This document shows, one piece after another, positions 46,301 through 54,805 of a DNA stretch of 64,000 nt (positions are counted from its first letter, which is position 1; each line of letters begins with the position of its first letter). The notes under the pieces are model-generated. The model was not told where the DNA came from. It did not search any database and was given only the letters and a program-made list of their open reading frames with translations. The position numbers were made by a program, and so were the translations under genes. The DNA is taken from assembly GCA_048498555.1 (NCBI GenBank), contig JBEHXT010000022.1:1-64000 (forward strand), written 5' to 3'. Source of the stretch: Danxiaibacter sp048498555 (lineage in GTDB: Bacteria > Bacteroidota > Bacteroidia > Chitinophagales > Chitinophagaceae).

Positions 46301-47471
46301 ATGCGGGATAGACAAAAGCATAGGAAACAGGTTATTCGATAGGTTTTACCAGGCTAAACACAACCACGGCGTAAGCAACAAGGGGTTTGGTATTGGCCTT
46401 TATCTTGTTAACCAGTTTGTGCAGGCACACAAAGGTTCACTTACCTATAAAAGTGCTGTGGGGAAAGGAACTGTTTTTACTTTCTCATTTCCAGCAGTTA
46501 TAGCAGTTGACAACCTGGAACATAGCACATCATATAACAACGAAATAAAGCCTTTGCTGATTGATGAACTTATCGCAGATCTTGAAGCGGATGTAAAAGC
46601 CAGTACTGTACAACAAGAATTGCCAAACAAATTATCAGATAAACAGCAGCAGGTTTTCAATGAAATTGTTACGGACAAAAAATCAATTTTATTGGTAGAT
46701 GACAACGCGGGTATTCGCGAATACCTCACCCAAATCTTTAACGAGCGTTTTATAGTGTATGAATCGCACAGCGGCGAAGATGGGCTCGAAAAAGCCGAAG
46801 CGTTTGTACCGGATATCATTATTAGTGATATTGTAATGTCCGGAATGAATGGCGTGGAGTTTTGCAGCAAACTAAAAGCAGATCCTGATCTGTGCCATAT
46901 TCCCGTAATATTACTGACAGCCTCAACAGCTACGGACTCAAAATTGAAAGGAATTGAATGTGGCGCGGAAGATTATATTACCAAGCCTTTTGAAAAAGAA
47001 CTATTGTTGGCTCGTGTAGATAATATTCTAAAAAACCGAAGCACCATTCAGCAATACTTTCTTGACACCGTTACACTCAGGAAAAACAAAACGAAGGTCT
47101 CCGCATCTTACCGTGATTTTCTTGACAGGTGCATTGGCGTGATTGAAAAAGAAATTGACAACGAAGAGTTCACCATTAAAACTTTCGCACGTGAAATGGG
47201 CATGAGCCATTCCAGCCTTTATAAAAAAGTCAAGTCAGTATCAGGGTTATCACTAAATGCATTTATCCGCTTTCTCCGGCTAAGAAAAGCAGCTTTGTTA
47301 TTATTAAGTACCAACGCCAACATCAACGAAGCCGCTTTCCAGGTGGGCATTAATGACGCCAAATACTTCCGCGAACAATTTAATAAGCTGTTTGGCATGA
47401 ATCCATCGGTTTATGTAAAAAAGTATAAGGACACGTTTAACAGGGAATGTAATATAGTAGCCGCCGAATAA
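43377..47471 (+). CDS. Hybrid two-component sensor with Reg_prop propeller domain (HTCS)
   Basis: A 1364-residue hybrid sensor. After a signal/anchor (about 8-27) come about 14 Reg_prop blades (30-640; repeated LWIGT-like strands such as MWFGTYDGLNRYD, LWIGTLRGGINL, FWIGTEGGG). A Y_Y_Y domain follows (about 690-765), then one membrane helix (772-791). The cytoplasmic part has HisKA with H829 (FFTNISHEFRAPLTL), HATPase (FGIGLYLVNQF), receiver with D1151 and K1203, and an AraC-type helix-turn-helix (1260-1355). HTCS proteins sense oligosaccharides in the periplasm and activate adjacent PULs, here the SusC/SusD pair 412 bp downstream. The ATG at 43377 was chosen; the TTG at 43371 adds two residues. 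Confidence 0.96.
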   Translation: MPAKHFRRLITLCYLLHAFTLCAFSAAPLSYLGIEHGLSNNSVTCMFQDHNGFMWFGTYDGLNRYDGYNFKIFRNKLNSINSLPNNRIASITEDTSKRIWIGTRSGAARYDEVTSTFTSINFIPDGQKEPRKITTTVNQILTGATGNTWIATDEGLLLYEQTRNAAIPIHLSGKTGHSNYQVMSVEYDNAQRLWVYVRDKGLYIYNVNSKELDLVTAQIRNGIYLKSDQKGNLWMGTDDGLFIYNTASNSYSKLFACGNRIVYLNRYENILYISSDGHGIFKLDCNTQKIDPLFDPASGQKLTSICTYGVLKDNDGRLWIGTLRGGINLIDPEKTKFRTITHDALNTNSLIDNFVTSSCEDVNGNLWIGTDGNGLSYWDRKKNTFTTYQHRDQNTASRSSNFITDILIDYKNEMWTATWGGGVQRFDTKTHSFKQFRCINTALGKEDKNHFLLFQDKAKRLWTGTCLEGGLYLYDREQQQFKLYDDALKNILAMYEDKKGNLWAGDFCSLILIDQINKQHKRYKIGYAVRSILQDKRGYFWIGTEGGGLLYFDPAHDKFVRFSETEGLSNNSILRMLVDEKNNLWISTFNGISVFNTITKKFRDFSQADGLQSNQFNYNAGIKLRSGEFVFGGIKGLNIFYPDSVMSRQTSLTVLLTGLKVNNVAIQDDDSYIKQRTKDRIEHIKLPYNKAVFSIDFVALNYSASDKIKYAYYLEGWDKGWNYVGKIRTANYTRLNEGSYIFHVKAIDAAGTWSEWNENLIIEILPPWYRTWWAYLFYISIACTLIYLYVRYKSQQDRQAYEIALARIETEKQKEVNEKKLSFFTNISHEFRAPLTLIIDPVKEILSHPEKNGSADGLHIVYRNARRLLSLVDQLLLFRKADTEENQQKPSCVNFCEFCHEVFTCFAHQAKARNIDYEFSAFSPSPKLMIDHEKMEIILFNLLSNALKFTPPGGKVTLAIHYINHNIEVVVSDTGCGIDKSIGNRLFDRFYQAKHNHGVSNKGFGIGLYLVNQFVQAHKGSLTYKSAVGKGTVFTFSFPAVIAVDNLEHSTSYNNEIKPLLIDELIADLEADVKASTVQQELPNKLSDKQQQVFNEIVTDKKSILLVDDNAGIREYLTQIFNERFIVYESHSGEDGLEKAEAFVPDIIISDIVMSGMNGVEFCSKLKADPDLCHIPVILLTASTATDSKLKGIECGAEDYITKPFEKELLLARVDNILKNRSTIQQYFLDTVTLRKNKTKVSASYRDFLDRCIGVIEKEIDNEEFTIKTFAREMGMSHSSLYKKVKSVSGLSLNAFIRFLRLRKAALLLLSTNANINEAAFQVGINDAKYFREQFNKLFGMNPSVYVKKYKDTFNRECNIVAAE

Positions 47472-47510
47472 CGAAGCCTTCTCTGTGCAACTCGGCGCAC
47501 ACTCCTGCTT

Positions 47511-47577
47511 TTCTCTGTGGAACTTAAAATACAATTACACAGAGGTGGACGGAGAAAACACTGAGTTCCACAGAGAA
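47511..47577. repeat. Inverted repeat within an ACACAGAG-type repeat
   Basis: A perfect 14-bp inverted repeat (TTCTCTGTGGAACT at 47511-47524 and its complement at 47564-47577) with a 39-base loop. There is no T-run after it, so it is a poor terminator. The loop words AATACAATTACACAGAG recur at about 58434-58450. Confidence 0.7.
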
Positions 47578-47883
47578 TCAGTCGTTACTGGCTTATGTCA
47601 ATTATCCGTTCCTTTTAAAACCAAAATATTACTAATCGGCTATCTTCCAATCTGAGCTCATAGCCTTCCAAAACTTTTCTACTTTTGAATTTGGCTTGTT
47701 ACCACTCGTCACTTTACGATTTTACCCCCCATTTTTCGCGATTTACCCCCGCGCATTTCGTTTGTAATAGGATTAATTTGGGTATTGCGGCTGCTCCATA
47801 CTAAAAAGCACACAAAAAGCCTTACGCAGGATCAATTGTTAGAGAGCAGCACCACATCTTTCACATTAACCAAATTAATTGCC
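47578..47883. other. Gap upstream of the PUL3 susC
   Basis: It contains the candidate sensor-binding direct repeats at 47717-47750 and a -7-like TTAATTTG at 47773-47780. The leader from there to the susC ATG is about 100 nt. I see no gene. Confidence 0.6.
47717..47750. promoter_or_regulatory. Direct repeat, candidate HTCS-binding site
   Basis: CGATTTTACCCCCC (47717-47730) and CGATTTACCCCC (47739-47750) are direct repeats with 22 bp from start to start, two helical turns. They end 22 bp before the -7-like element TTAATTTG, and no -33 element is present. This geometry fits a dimeric AraC-type activator replacing the -33 contact. Binding by the adjacent sensor is inferred. Confidence 0.55.
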
Positions 47884-50838
47884 ATGCGAAATTTATTTTG
47901 CCTCTTAATCCTGTTAACATGTTTGCAGGGGCAACTTATTGCCCAGAAAACCGTCAGCGGAAAAGTCGTCTCAGGAGACTCAACGCTTGAAGGCGTTACT
48001 GTGCAGGTAAAGGGAACCAACCAGGCCACCCAGACAAATAAGGAGGGCAGCTTTCAAATCAGCGTTCCAGCAAGCGCTGTTCTTCTGTTCAGCTACGTCG
48101 GGTTTGCCACCCAGGAAATAACGGTTGGTAACCAGACAAACATCCAGGTAAGGCTGCAATCAAACAGCCAAAATTTACAGGATGTAGTTGTGGTGGGTTA
48201 CGGAACGCAGCGAAAAGCCAACGTTACGGGATCTATCGCCACTATATCAGCAGATGCTTATAAGGACCAACCTGTTACCAACGTCAGTTCTGCACTCCAG
48301 GGGCGCGCATCGGGTATTGCCGTCAATAGTGCATCCGGCGCACCGGGCGGAGTTGTAAAGATCAGGATTCGTGGAGCAAACTCTATCAACTCCAGCAATG
48401 ACCCGTTGTTTGTTGTGGACGGCGTTGCGCTCGGCAGCGTTAGTTTCCAGGATATTAATGTTAACGACATTGAGTCCATGGAAGTGCTGAAAGACGCATC
48501 TGCAACTGCCATCTACGGTTCCCGCGGTGCAAACGGAGTCATTATGATCACCACCAAAAGTGGCAAGGCGGGCAAAATGACTGTAGATCTGAATACGTTT
48601 CTCAGCGCTAACAAAATTAAAAAGTATGATCTTCTTGGGCCTACTGGCTACGCGCAACAAGCCAACCATATTTCCGGCGCAGACGTGATCACCAACCCGG
48701 GGCCGGGAACTGATTGGCAGGATCAGGTTTTCCAAACTGGTATTACGCAGAACTATCAGCTGTCTGTTGCAGGCGGAACTGATAAATCGCGTTACTATTT
48801 ATCTGGCTACTATGTTAATCAAAGTGGCCTGATCGTAAATACAAGCCAGCAGAAAATAGCGCTTCGTTCCAATATCGACAGTAAATTGAGCAATCGCGTA
48901 AGCATTGGGCTAAACCTGTTTCTCACCAACATTCAGTCATTGAACAACGGCGACCTTGGCAGCAAGGCAAACCCGGTTGTGTCATCTCTTGCATGGGCTC
49001 CAACAGAGCCGGTGTATGATGATCCGGCAACAGGGGCTTATAACAGGTATGCCATCTCTCCCATCGGGCCAAATCCATACATGATTGCGAAAGAATCAAA
49101 CTATAACGGCAAATCAAATACTGCTGTAGTGAACGCCAAACTCAAATGGGACATTACAGACTGGTTAAACTTTAGCACCAACTTTGGCGTAGATGCAAAC
49201 TTTTACAGGAGTGCTTACCTGAACAATGAATGGATCAATCAAACCAATATTTCATCAGGGCAGGGCGCGAGTGATAACTACACTTTGCAAAACAGTAACA
49301 TCCTTACTTTCCACAAGATTTTTAATGACATCCATAATGTATCTGTAACCGGTGTATATGAACAAACATCCAACAAATACAGCGGTTTTAATGCCGATGG
49401 TGGTGGCTTAACCTCTACTGCTTATGGCTACTATGCGCTTCAATTAAATGCGCAACAGGGCATTCGTTCAGATTACACCAATTGGGGATTACAATCATTT
49501 TTAGGAAGAGTTACTTATACTTTGAAAGACAGGTACCTGTTATCAGCAACGTACAGAGCTGATGGTTCGTCCAAATTTCAATCTACCAAAAACAAATGGG
49601 GTTATTTCCCTTCTGTTTCTGCGGGATGGAAATTATCGGAAGAAGATTTTATTAAGAACCTCAACACTTTCTCTAACCTGAAACTTCGCGGAAGCTGGGG
49701 TATTACAGGTAACCAGGCCATTGCGCCATACAGCACACTGGGGCTGCTTACCGGCCAACAATATTCTTATGGAACAGGTACATCTTACCAGGGATTTACG
49801 TTGGGAAATCCGCCGAATCCTAATTTAAAATGGGAAACAACCAAACAATGGGACATCGGTATTGATGCGGGCCTTCTTGCCGGCAGAGTGAACATAACCG
49901 CGGATTATTTTTCCAAAACGACGGAGGATTTGTTGCTACAAAAAACAATTCCTGACTATGATGGCGGTGGATCACAATGGGTAAATCTTGGACAGGTAAC
50001 AAACAAAGGATTTGAATTCTCTGTAAATGCGATGCCGATACGTTCATCCAATTTTAACTGGAGCACAACGTTAAATCTTACTTCTTACAAGAGCAAAGTA
50101 GTAAGCCTTGGCGGACAGGATATCATCTACGTTGGATATCCCGGCGCGGGCCTGATTAACACATCTATTCAAGTGGTAAAGACCGGCTCACCGCTGGGCG
50201 AATTTTATTTGATTCCATGGGAAGGCGTGTATAAAGAAGATGATCCAACACTTGGGTTCAAGGCCGGCGATAATAAGTACCGTGATGTGGATGGCAATAA
50301 ATCTATCGGGTATGAAGACAGGGTAACATCCGGCAATGCAATGCCTAATTTTCAATTTGGGTTTAACAACGATCTTTCTTACAAAGATTTCTCTATGAAT
50401 ATTTTCATTCAGGGATCACAGGGCAACAAAATATTCAATGGAACGTATGCTGCAATTGCAGCGCCATCAAGCGATATCAAATATCCAACGCTTGCTGAAA
50501 GTGCTAACTACTGGACAAAATCAAACACAAACTCAGAATGGGCCGACCCTGCAAGCAAAACAGGAAGAAGCTATATAGAATCTACACATTACCTGCAAAG
50601 CGGAAGTTACGTGCGCCTGAAGAACATAAGCCTTTCTTACAACTTAAACAGAAGATGGGTAAAATTTGCTGACATCCGTTTAACCGTGAGTGCACAAAAT
50701 GCGATTACGCTTACCAAGTACAAAGGATTCGATCCCGAGGCCGACACAATGGGCAACAGCGATATTGCTGCCGGTATAGACCTTGGCGCATATCCTAACC
50801 CACGCACATTCACTATCGGTTTAAATGCAAGATTCTAA
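47884..50838 (+). CDS. SusC/RagA TonB-dependent transporter (PUL3)
   Basis: A 984-residue transporter. Signal peptide ends near CLQGQLIAQ; then the CarboxypepD_reg-like domain (VSGKVVSGDSTLEGVTVQV), signature QDVVVVGYGTQRK, plug (IRGANSINSSNDPLFVVDG, EVLKDASATAIYGSRGANGV), barrel and terminal phenylalanine (IGLNARF). The ATG at 47884 begins the signal peptide; a TTG at 47785 would add 33 unrelated residues. It is the first gene of PUL3 and most likely under the upstream propeller-type sensor. Confidence 0.97.
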   Translation: MRNLFCLLILLTCLQGQLIAQKTVSGKVVSGDSTLEGVTVQVKGTNQATQTNKEGSFQISVPASAVLLFSYVGFATQEITVGNQTNIQVRLQSNSQNLQDVVVVGYGTQRKANVTGSIATISADAYKDQPVTNVSSALQGRASGIAVNSASGAPGGVVKIRIRGANSINSSNDPLFVVDGVALGSVSFQDINVNDIESMEVLKDASATAIYGSRGANGVIMITTKSGKAGKMTVDLNTFLSANKIKKYDLLGPTGYAQQANHISGADVITNPGPGTDWQDQVFQTGITQNYQLSVAGGTDKSRYYLSGYYVNQSGLIVNTSQQKIALRSNIDSKLSNRVSIGLNLFLTNIQSLNNGDLGSKANPVVSSLAWAPTEPVYDDPATGAYNRYAISPIGPNPYMIAKESNYNGKSNTAVVNAKLKWDITDWLNFSTNFGVDANFYRSAYLNNEWINQTNISSGQGASDNYTLQNSNILTFHKIFNDIHNVSVTGVYEQTSNKYSGFNADGGGLTSTAYGYYALQLNAQQGIRSDYTNWGLQSFLGRVTYTLKDRYLLSATYRADGSSKFQSTKNKWGYFPSVSAGWKLSEEDFIKNLNTFSNLKLRGSWGITGNQAIAPYSTLGLLTGQQYSYGTGTSYQGFTLGNPPNPNLKWETTKQWDIGIDAGLLAGRVNITADYFSKTTEDLLLQKTIPDYDGGGSQWVNLGQVTNKGFEFSVNAMPIRSSNFNWSTTLNLTSYKSKVVSLGGQDIIYVGYPGAGLINTSIQVVKTGSPLGEFYLIPWEGVYKEDDPTLGFKAGDNKYRDVDGNKSIGYEDRVTSGNAMPNFQFGFNNDLSYKDFSMNIFIQGSQGNKIFNGTYAAIAAPSSDIKYPTLAESANYWTKSNTNSEWADPASKTGRSYIESTHYLQSGSYVRLKNISLSYNLNRRWVKFADIRLTVSAQNAITLTKYKGFDPEADTMGNSDIAAGIDLGAYPNPRTFTIGLNARF

Positions 50839-50857
50839 TCAATTTAAAAGAAATTAT

Positions 50858-52360
50858 ATGAAAAATTATTTCGTCATATTCACACTTTGTGCACTGGCAA
50901 CTTCGTGCAGCAAAGACCTGCTGAAAGAAGAACCTAAGGTACCTACCGGAACTGAATTCTATACAAACGCGAATGACCTGTCGCTCGCCGCTACCGGCCT
51001 CTATGCATTGAATAACGTGGCGTTTAACCAGGTGGCTGGTTTTGCAACATGCTATGGAAGCGATGATGTGGGCGTTGCGCGAATAGGCAATAAATTATCC
51101 TTCTCCGACTTCGATACTTTTCAACCAAACTCATCCAACGACAGGATGACAAACTGGTGGACAAGCTTCTATGCTACCATTAAATCATGCAATTCGATGA
51201 TCCTGAATTATGAGAAAGCTTCAGCAACTGAAGATGAAAAAAACAGGGCCGCCGGACAAGCATATTTTTTAAGAGCATTGAGCTATTTCTTCCTGACGCG
51301 CACATGGGGAAGCATTCCATTAACAACAGATAACAATGTAGATTACACAAGAAAAAAAGCAGAGCCTTCTGAAATCTACACCTTGATTGTTGCCGATCTG
51401 CAAAAAGCTGAAACCATGTTGCCTGATAGTTGGAGCGGCATGGGCGTTCAGTTTCAAAGCGGCGTGAATGTGGCTCCTACCAAAGGTTCTGCAAAAGCAT
51501 TACTGGCAAACGTGTATTTAAACATGGCTGGCTGGCCTTTAAAACAAGCAGATAAGTATGCACTCGCTGCTGCAAAGGCAAAAGAGGTTATAGACAAGAA
51601 GGCTTCATACAATGTTGACCTCTATCCTGATTTTGCAAGCCTCTGGAAAAAAGAGTTTCAATACAATAACGAGGCTGTATTTGCATGCTACTACAACAAC
51701 AATGTACCCAACACGCCATGGAACCAATGGAACATGATGGGCCCAAACTCTTCTCAACCTGGCGATGAAGCTGGATGGGACGATTGGTTTGGTGAAATCA
51801 GTTTCTACAATAGCTTCCCCGGCGGGGCACGTAAGAATGCCACTTATCAATCTGTATACATGATTGCCGGAACGCCGAAAGACTGGACCGCGACCACACT
51901 AAAACATCCTTATTTTCAAAAGTATCGTGACGATGCAAGCTACAATCCAGTAACACATGTGGGCAACTGGGCGGGCAATCACACTGTATATATTATTCGC
52001 TATGCTGAAGTGTTGCTAACGTATGCTGAGGCTCAGGCAATGGCATCAGGGGCTGATGCTACAGCTTACGGCGCTATTAATCTTGTAAGACACAGAGCAG
52101 GTTTGGGTGATCTTAAACCGGGTTTATCACAGAGTGTATTCCGCGATTCTGTTGTTGCCGAAAGAGGTTGGGAATTTGCGGGGCTTGAACCTGCTGCCCG
52201 TTGGTTTGATTTGCAACGTACCGAAACTGTTGCGAAGGCAAACGCAAAACGTAGTCCGTTAGAAGAGCCACTGAAAGGAAAACCAGACGACAACACCCAT
52301 GCCTTTTATTTAGCACCAATACCGATTAACGATCAACAATTAAATCCCAATTTGAGGTAA
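50858..52360 (+). CDS. SusD/RagB-type lipoprotein (PUL3)
   Basis: A 500-residue outer-membrane lipoprotein with lipobox ALATSC (C17). It has the SusD N-terminal helices (SLAATGLYALNNV, AAGQAYFLRALSYFFL) and the C-terminal RagB region (IIRYAEVLLTYAEAQAM, RGWEFAGLEPAARWFDLQRT). I used the ATG at 50858, which begins the lipoprotein signal. An ATG at 50825 overlaps the end of susC and gives a hydrophilic prefix. It is followed by a hairpin with a T-run and by copy B of the 247-bp repeat. Confidence 0.96.
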   Translation: MKNYFVIFTLCALATSCSKDLLKEEPKVPTGTEFYTNANDLSLAATGLYALNNVAFNQVAGFATCYGSDDVGVARIGNKLSFSDFDTFQPNSSNDRMTNWWTSFYATIKSCNSMILNYEKASATEDEKNRAAGQAYFLRALSYFFLTRTWGSIPLTTDNNVDYTRKKAEPSEIYTLIVADLQKAETMLPDSWSGMGVQFQSGVNVAPTKGSAKALLANVYLNMAGWPLKQADKYALAAAKAKEVIDKKASYNVDLYPDFASLWKKEFQYNNEAVFACYYNNNVPNTPWNQWNMMGPNSSQPGDEAGWDDWFGEISFYNSFPGGARKNATYQSVYMIAGTPKDWTATTLKHPYFQKYRDDASYNPVTHVGNWAGNHTVYIIRYAEVLLTYAEAQAMASGADATAYGAINLVRHRAGLGDLKPGLSQSVFRDSVVAERGWEFAGLEPAARWFDLQRTETVAKANAKRSPLEEPLKGKPDDNTHAFYLAPIPINDQQLNPNLR

Positions 52361-52391
52361 GAGTTATTTGAACTATATAAGGCATTATTTT

Positions 52392-52473
52392 GAACCATAT
52401 AAGGCATATAAGGACATGTAACGAGCTGTTTCAAAAGTTGTCCTCATTAATACCTTATATGGTTCTTTTTTTT
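52392..52473 (+). terminator. Nested hairpin downstream of susD (PUL3)
   Basis: A perfect 13-bp outer stem, GAACCATATAAGG (52392-52404) with CCTTATATGGTTC (52453-52465), encloses a second 6-bp stem AGGACA/TGTCCT (52410-52415, 52439-52444). Eight T follow (52466-52473). It probably ends the PUL3 susCD transcript. The outer stem is built from the CATATAAG word of the 247-bp repeat. Confidence 0.7.
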
Positions 52474-52538
52474 TGATTCTTTCAAAGCCTTTCACCATTC
52501 TCTAAGAAGTTGCTTTAATCCTTCTTTTCTTATATTCC

Positions 52539-52785
52539 CTTATATGCCTTCTATACAACTGGTGAAAGGTGAATGGTCAATGGTGAAGGGTGCAAACTGG
52601 TCGAGCAGGTACATACTGCATGAGCCATCATTAGCCCAAGGCGTAACTTCTTATATGCTCTTACATCTCTTATATGGTTCAAAGAACTTCGCTTCGGTCA
52701 GGCCTTTGGCAATCAAGCTGTGATTTAGTTGTTAACACACTAAACATTGGCCGCGCCGATTTCTAACATATATGGTTCAAAAAAA
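52539..52785. repeat. 247-bp dispersed repeat, copy B
   Basis: This is the reverse complement of 31227-31473, about 94% identical without gaps by hand alignment. Like copy A it lies just downstream of a susD stop and has the same orientation relative to that susD. It contains the dispersed GGTGAATGGTCAATGGTG word (52559-52593). No ORF was found. Confidence 0.9.
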
Positions 52786-52803
52786 CTCGCTTAAAAAAAT
52801 CGC

Positions 52804-53301
52804 TTAATGTCTCGTATCAGGCCTTTCTTCATAAAAAGCGACATCGCCATTTTTATTCACATTAAGGATCACATTTGCCTTTCCGTTTGTAAGTGATACA
52901 AAATAATTGATTTGAGTATCGGATACTGAATAGATGTTTGATTCTGTTTCAGGATCATTATCGATAAACAATATTGTTTCTGCAACTTTATAATCTTTGT
53001 ATTTAGCATTAATATGTTGTTGTGCTTTTTCCGGCAAATCAGAAAATGACGCAGCTTTTGTTGTCGCAACTAAATCACCATCATCAGAGAAATATGCATT
53101 TTCGGTAACGTTATTCTGTGTGAAAGTGGCTCTCATATATTGCTCGTCCAGGCCCCATGTTGGATTTAAAGCATCGGGAAAATTTGCATCAAAGGATGAT
53201 TCAATTACAGAAGGGATAAATAATTTGTGGCTTTTACCAGAAGCTTTTGCGCTTGCTGAAAACAATACAACAGCGAATGTTGCGATGATGATCTTTTTCA
53301 T
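52804..53301 (-). CDS. Exported PepSY-like small protein
   Basis: A 165-residue protein with signal peptide MKKIIIATFAVVLFSASAKA. The body has two repeats of the pattern F..FP.A....W and an AYFS.DG strand (VIESSFDANFPDALNPTWGL, ENAYFSDDGDLVATT, DLPEKAQQHINAKYKDYKV). This is the layout of the PepSY-like/beta-lactamase-inhibitor-like exported proteins of Bacteroidota (PF11396 group). No enzyme motif is seen and the role is unknown. The stop codon is only 18 bp from copy B of the repeat. It is not obviously part of PUL3. Confidence 0.75.
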   Translation of the reverse strand: MKKIIIATFAVVLFSASAKASGKSHKLFIPSVIESSFDANFPDALNPTWGLDEQYMRATFTQNNVTENAYFSDDGDLVATTKAASFSDLPEKAQQHINAKYKDYKVAETILFIDNDPETESNIYSVSDTQINYFVSLTNGKANVILNVNKNGDVAFYEERPDTRH

Positions 53302-53532
53302 AATTGTTGTGTTTTGTTTACATAAAATAGAGATGCAATTATGAAAACGACGTTTAACGGATAAGTGTTAAAGGTTTGCGGCTTTAATTTTTCTTAACAG
53401 AAGAAAAATCGTTTGTTTATTTTTTAGAGCACGATCCTCATACAGGTGTTAATACTTTTGTATAACAAAACACTAAAGAACAAATACAAATTCTGGCGGC
53501 GCGATGTTTCCTCATTTACTATCTAATTTTTC

Positions 53533-54342
53533 TCACTTATTTGATTTTAGGCTTGTTTGATATTGCTGAACAAAAGCAGCTACATCTGTCATGGACGCTA
53601 TCCAGATCTCTCTTTCGTGTTGCTTGAGAAAATGCAAAAGCTGGCTGTGCGCTTCTAAAGACACATTGAGTGAGTGCCCGCCTCCTACTCCATGAAATAA
53701 AAATACCAGCAAACTGCCTGACTCCATTGCCTTTTTAACCAGGGCAATAAGTTCATCCGCTGACTGGCCGTTAATTCCATAACAACCTATGTTGTAAAGA
53801 TCAACATTTTGTATTTGTGGCATTTCAGGTTGTGTGCCCCGAGCGCCTGTAAATTCCTTTCGCAGAGGATCCAGGTAAGCTGAATCACCAATCTTTACAT
53901 CCCCGCAGGGATAAGCAAAACTTCTTTTATCTTTTCCATCAAACGCTTTCAACAACGTGTTCATCATGTGGATCTCCTGGTCAATACGCAGAATGGCATA
54001 ACGACTAAGATCACTCTCAGGTTTCACAAAACCACGGCCCGGCAAATTTCCAAGGCATGGATGGTAATAAGTGTGATTGCCTAGCTCATGGCCATTTTCG
54101 CCAATCTTTTTCCAGGCATCCATACGTGTGTCGAGTGTCCCTGTATAGTTGGATAAATAGAAGGTTCCTTTCAACCCCAACGAATCAAGCGCTGGGGCTA
54201 CATTATCAATATCCTCATTCAATGCATCATCGTAAGTCAATACAACAGCACACTTTTTTGTGTTCCATACATTTCCTTTTTGTGCATAGCCAAATAAGCT
54301 TGCACAAGTAAATACAATAAGCGTTATAATTTTGGTTGTCAT
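53533..54342 (-). CDS. Polysaccharide deacetylase family protein (NodB-like)
   Basis: A 269-residue exported protein with signal peptide ending near SLFGYAQ. NodB motif 1 is VVLTYDDA (D38 and D39), motif 2 is ELGNHTYYHP (H90 and H94, metal ligands), motif 3 is SFAYPCGD, and LVFLFHGVG holds the late histidine (H217). These residues fit a metal-dependent carbohydrate esterase 4 enzyme that removes N- or O-acetyl groups from polysaccharides. It is encoded divergently from the GH2 beta-galactosidase, and a shared role in glycan breakdown is an inference. Confidence 0.9.
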   Translation of the reverse strand: MTTKIITLIVFTCASLFGYAQKGNVWNTKKCAVVLTYDDALNEDIDNVAPALDSLGLKGTFYLSNYTGTLDTRMDAWKKIGENGHELGNHTYYHPCLGNLPGRGFVKPESDLSRYAILRIDQEIHMMNTLLKAFDGKDKRSFAYPCGDVKIGDSAYLDPLRKEFTGARGTQPEMPQIQNVDLYNIGCYGINGQSADELIALVKKAMESGSLLVFLFHGVGGGHSLNVSLEAHSQLLHFLKQHEREIWIASMTDVAAFVQQYQTSLKSNK

Positions 54343-54805
54343 GAATCTCTAAATATGTTTTACTAAATATTATTTATATTCATCGATAGTCTGAAGAGAA
54401 CCATCATCATTGTATTTCAAATTGCAGGCCGGTACATTTCCACAATAAAGGAGAAGCATTAAACCTATATATTAGCAAGCAATTCATTTTTGGTTTTTTT
54501 TAAAAGATAAGCATTAGATACGCGGTATGTTGACTTTCGATTACTAATGTAAACAAGAATTTGAACATTGCAACCCATCGCAATACCTTTTTCCAGACTC
54601 CGCCCTTTGCCCTCGCTCTAAACTCATCCAGCCGAATGAAGCCTCAGTAATTTATCCTATTATCAAAAAAAAGACAGCTTTTATTAGCAAAAAAGTTTAA
54701 TAAACTGGTAAAAAGCTTGACAACAAAGACTAATAGCGATATAGCTTTACTCTTTAAAACACTGTTGCCTACAGGAATTATTTGATGAGTCCTAATCAAA
54801 ATAAA
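54343..54805. other. Divergent gap between deacetylase and GH2 genes
   Basis: 463 bp, AT-rich, no gene or repeat seen. A TTG at 54718-54720 and TAGCTTTA at 54742-54749, 21 bp apart, resemble a promoter for the GH2 gene, with one mismatch in the -7 element. Confidence 0.45.

Noticed and set aside
47511..47577. Terminator of the second hybrid sensor gene
   Set aside because: The stem is perfect but the loop is 39 bases and no T-run follows.
50825..50857. Upstream ATG of the PUL3 susD overlapping susC
   Set aside because: It would put a hydrophilic 11-residue prefix before the lipoprotein signal; the ATG at 50858 gives a normal lipobox distance.
31227..52785. The 247-bp pair as ends of a composite transposon
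   Set aside because: No transposase or integrase is encoded between or beside the copies, no target-site duplication is seen, and both copies keep the same position behind a susD gene.
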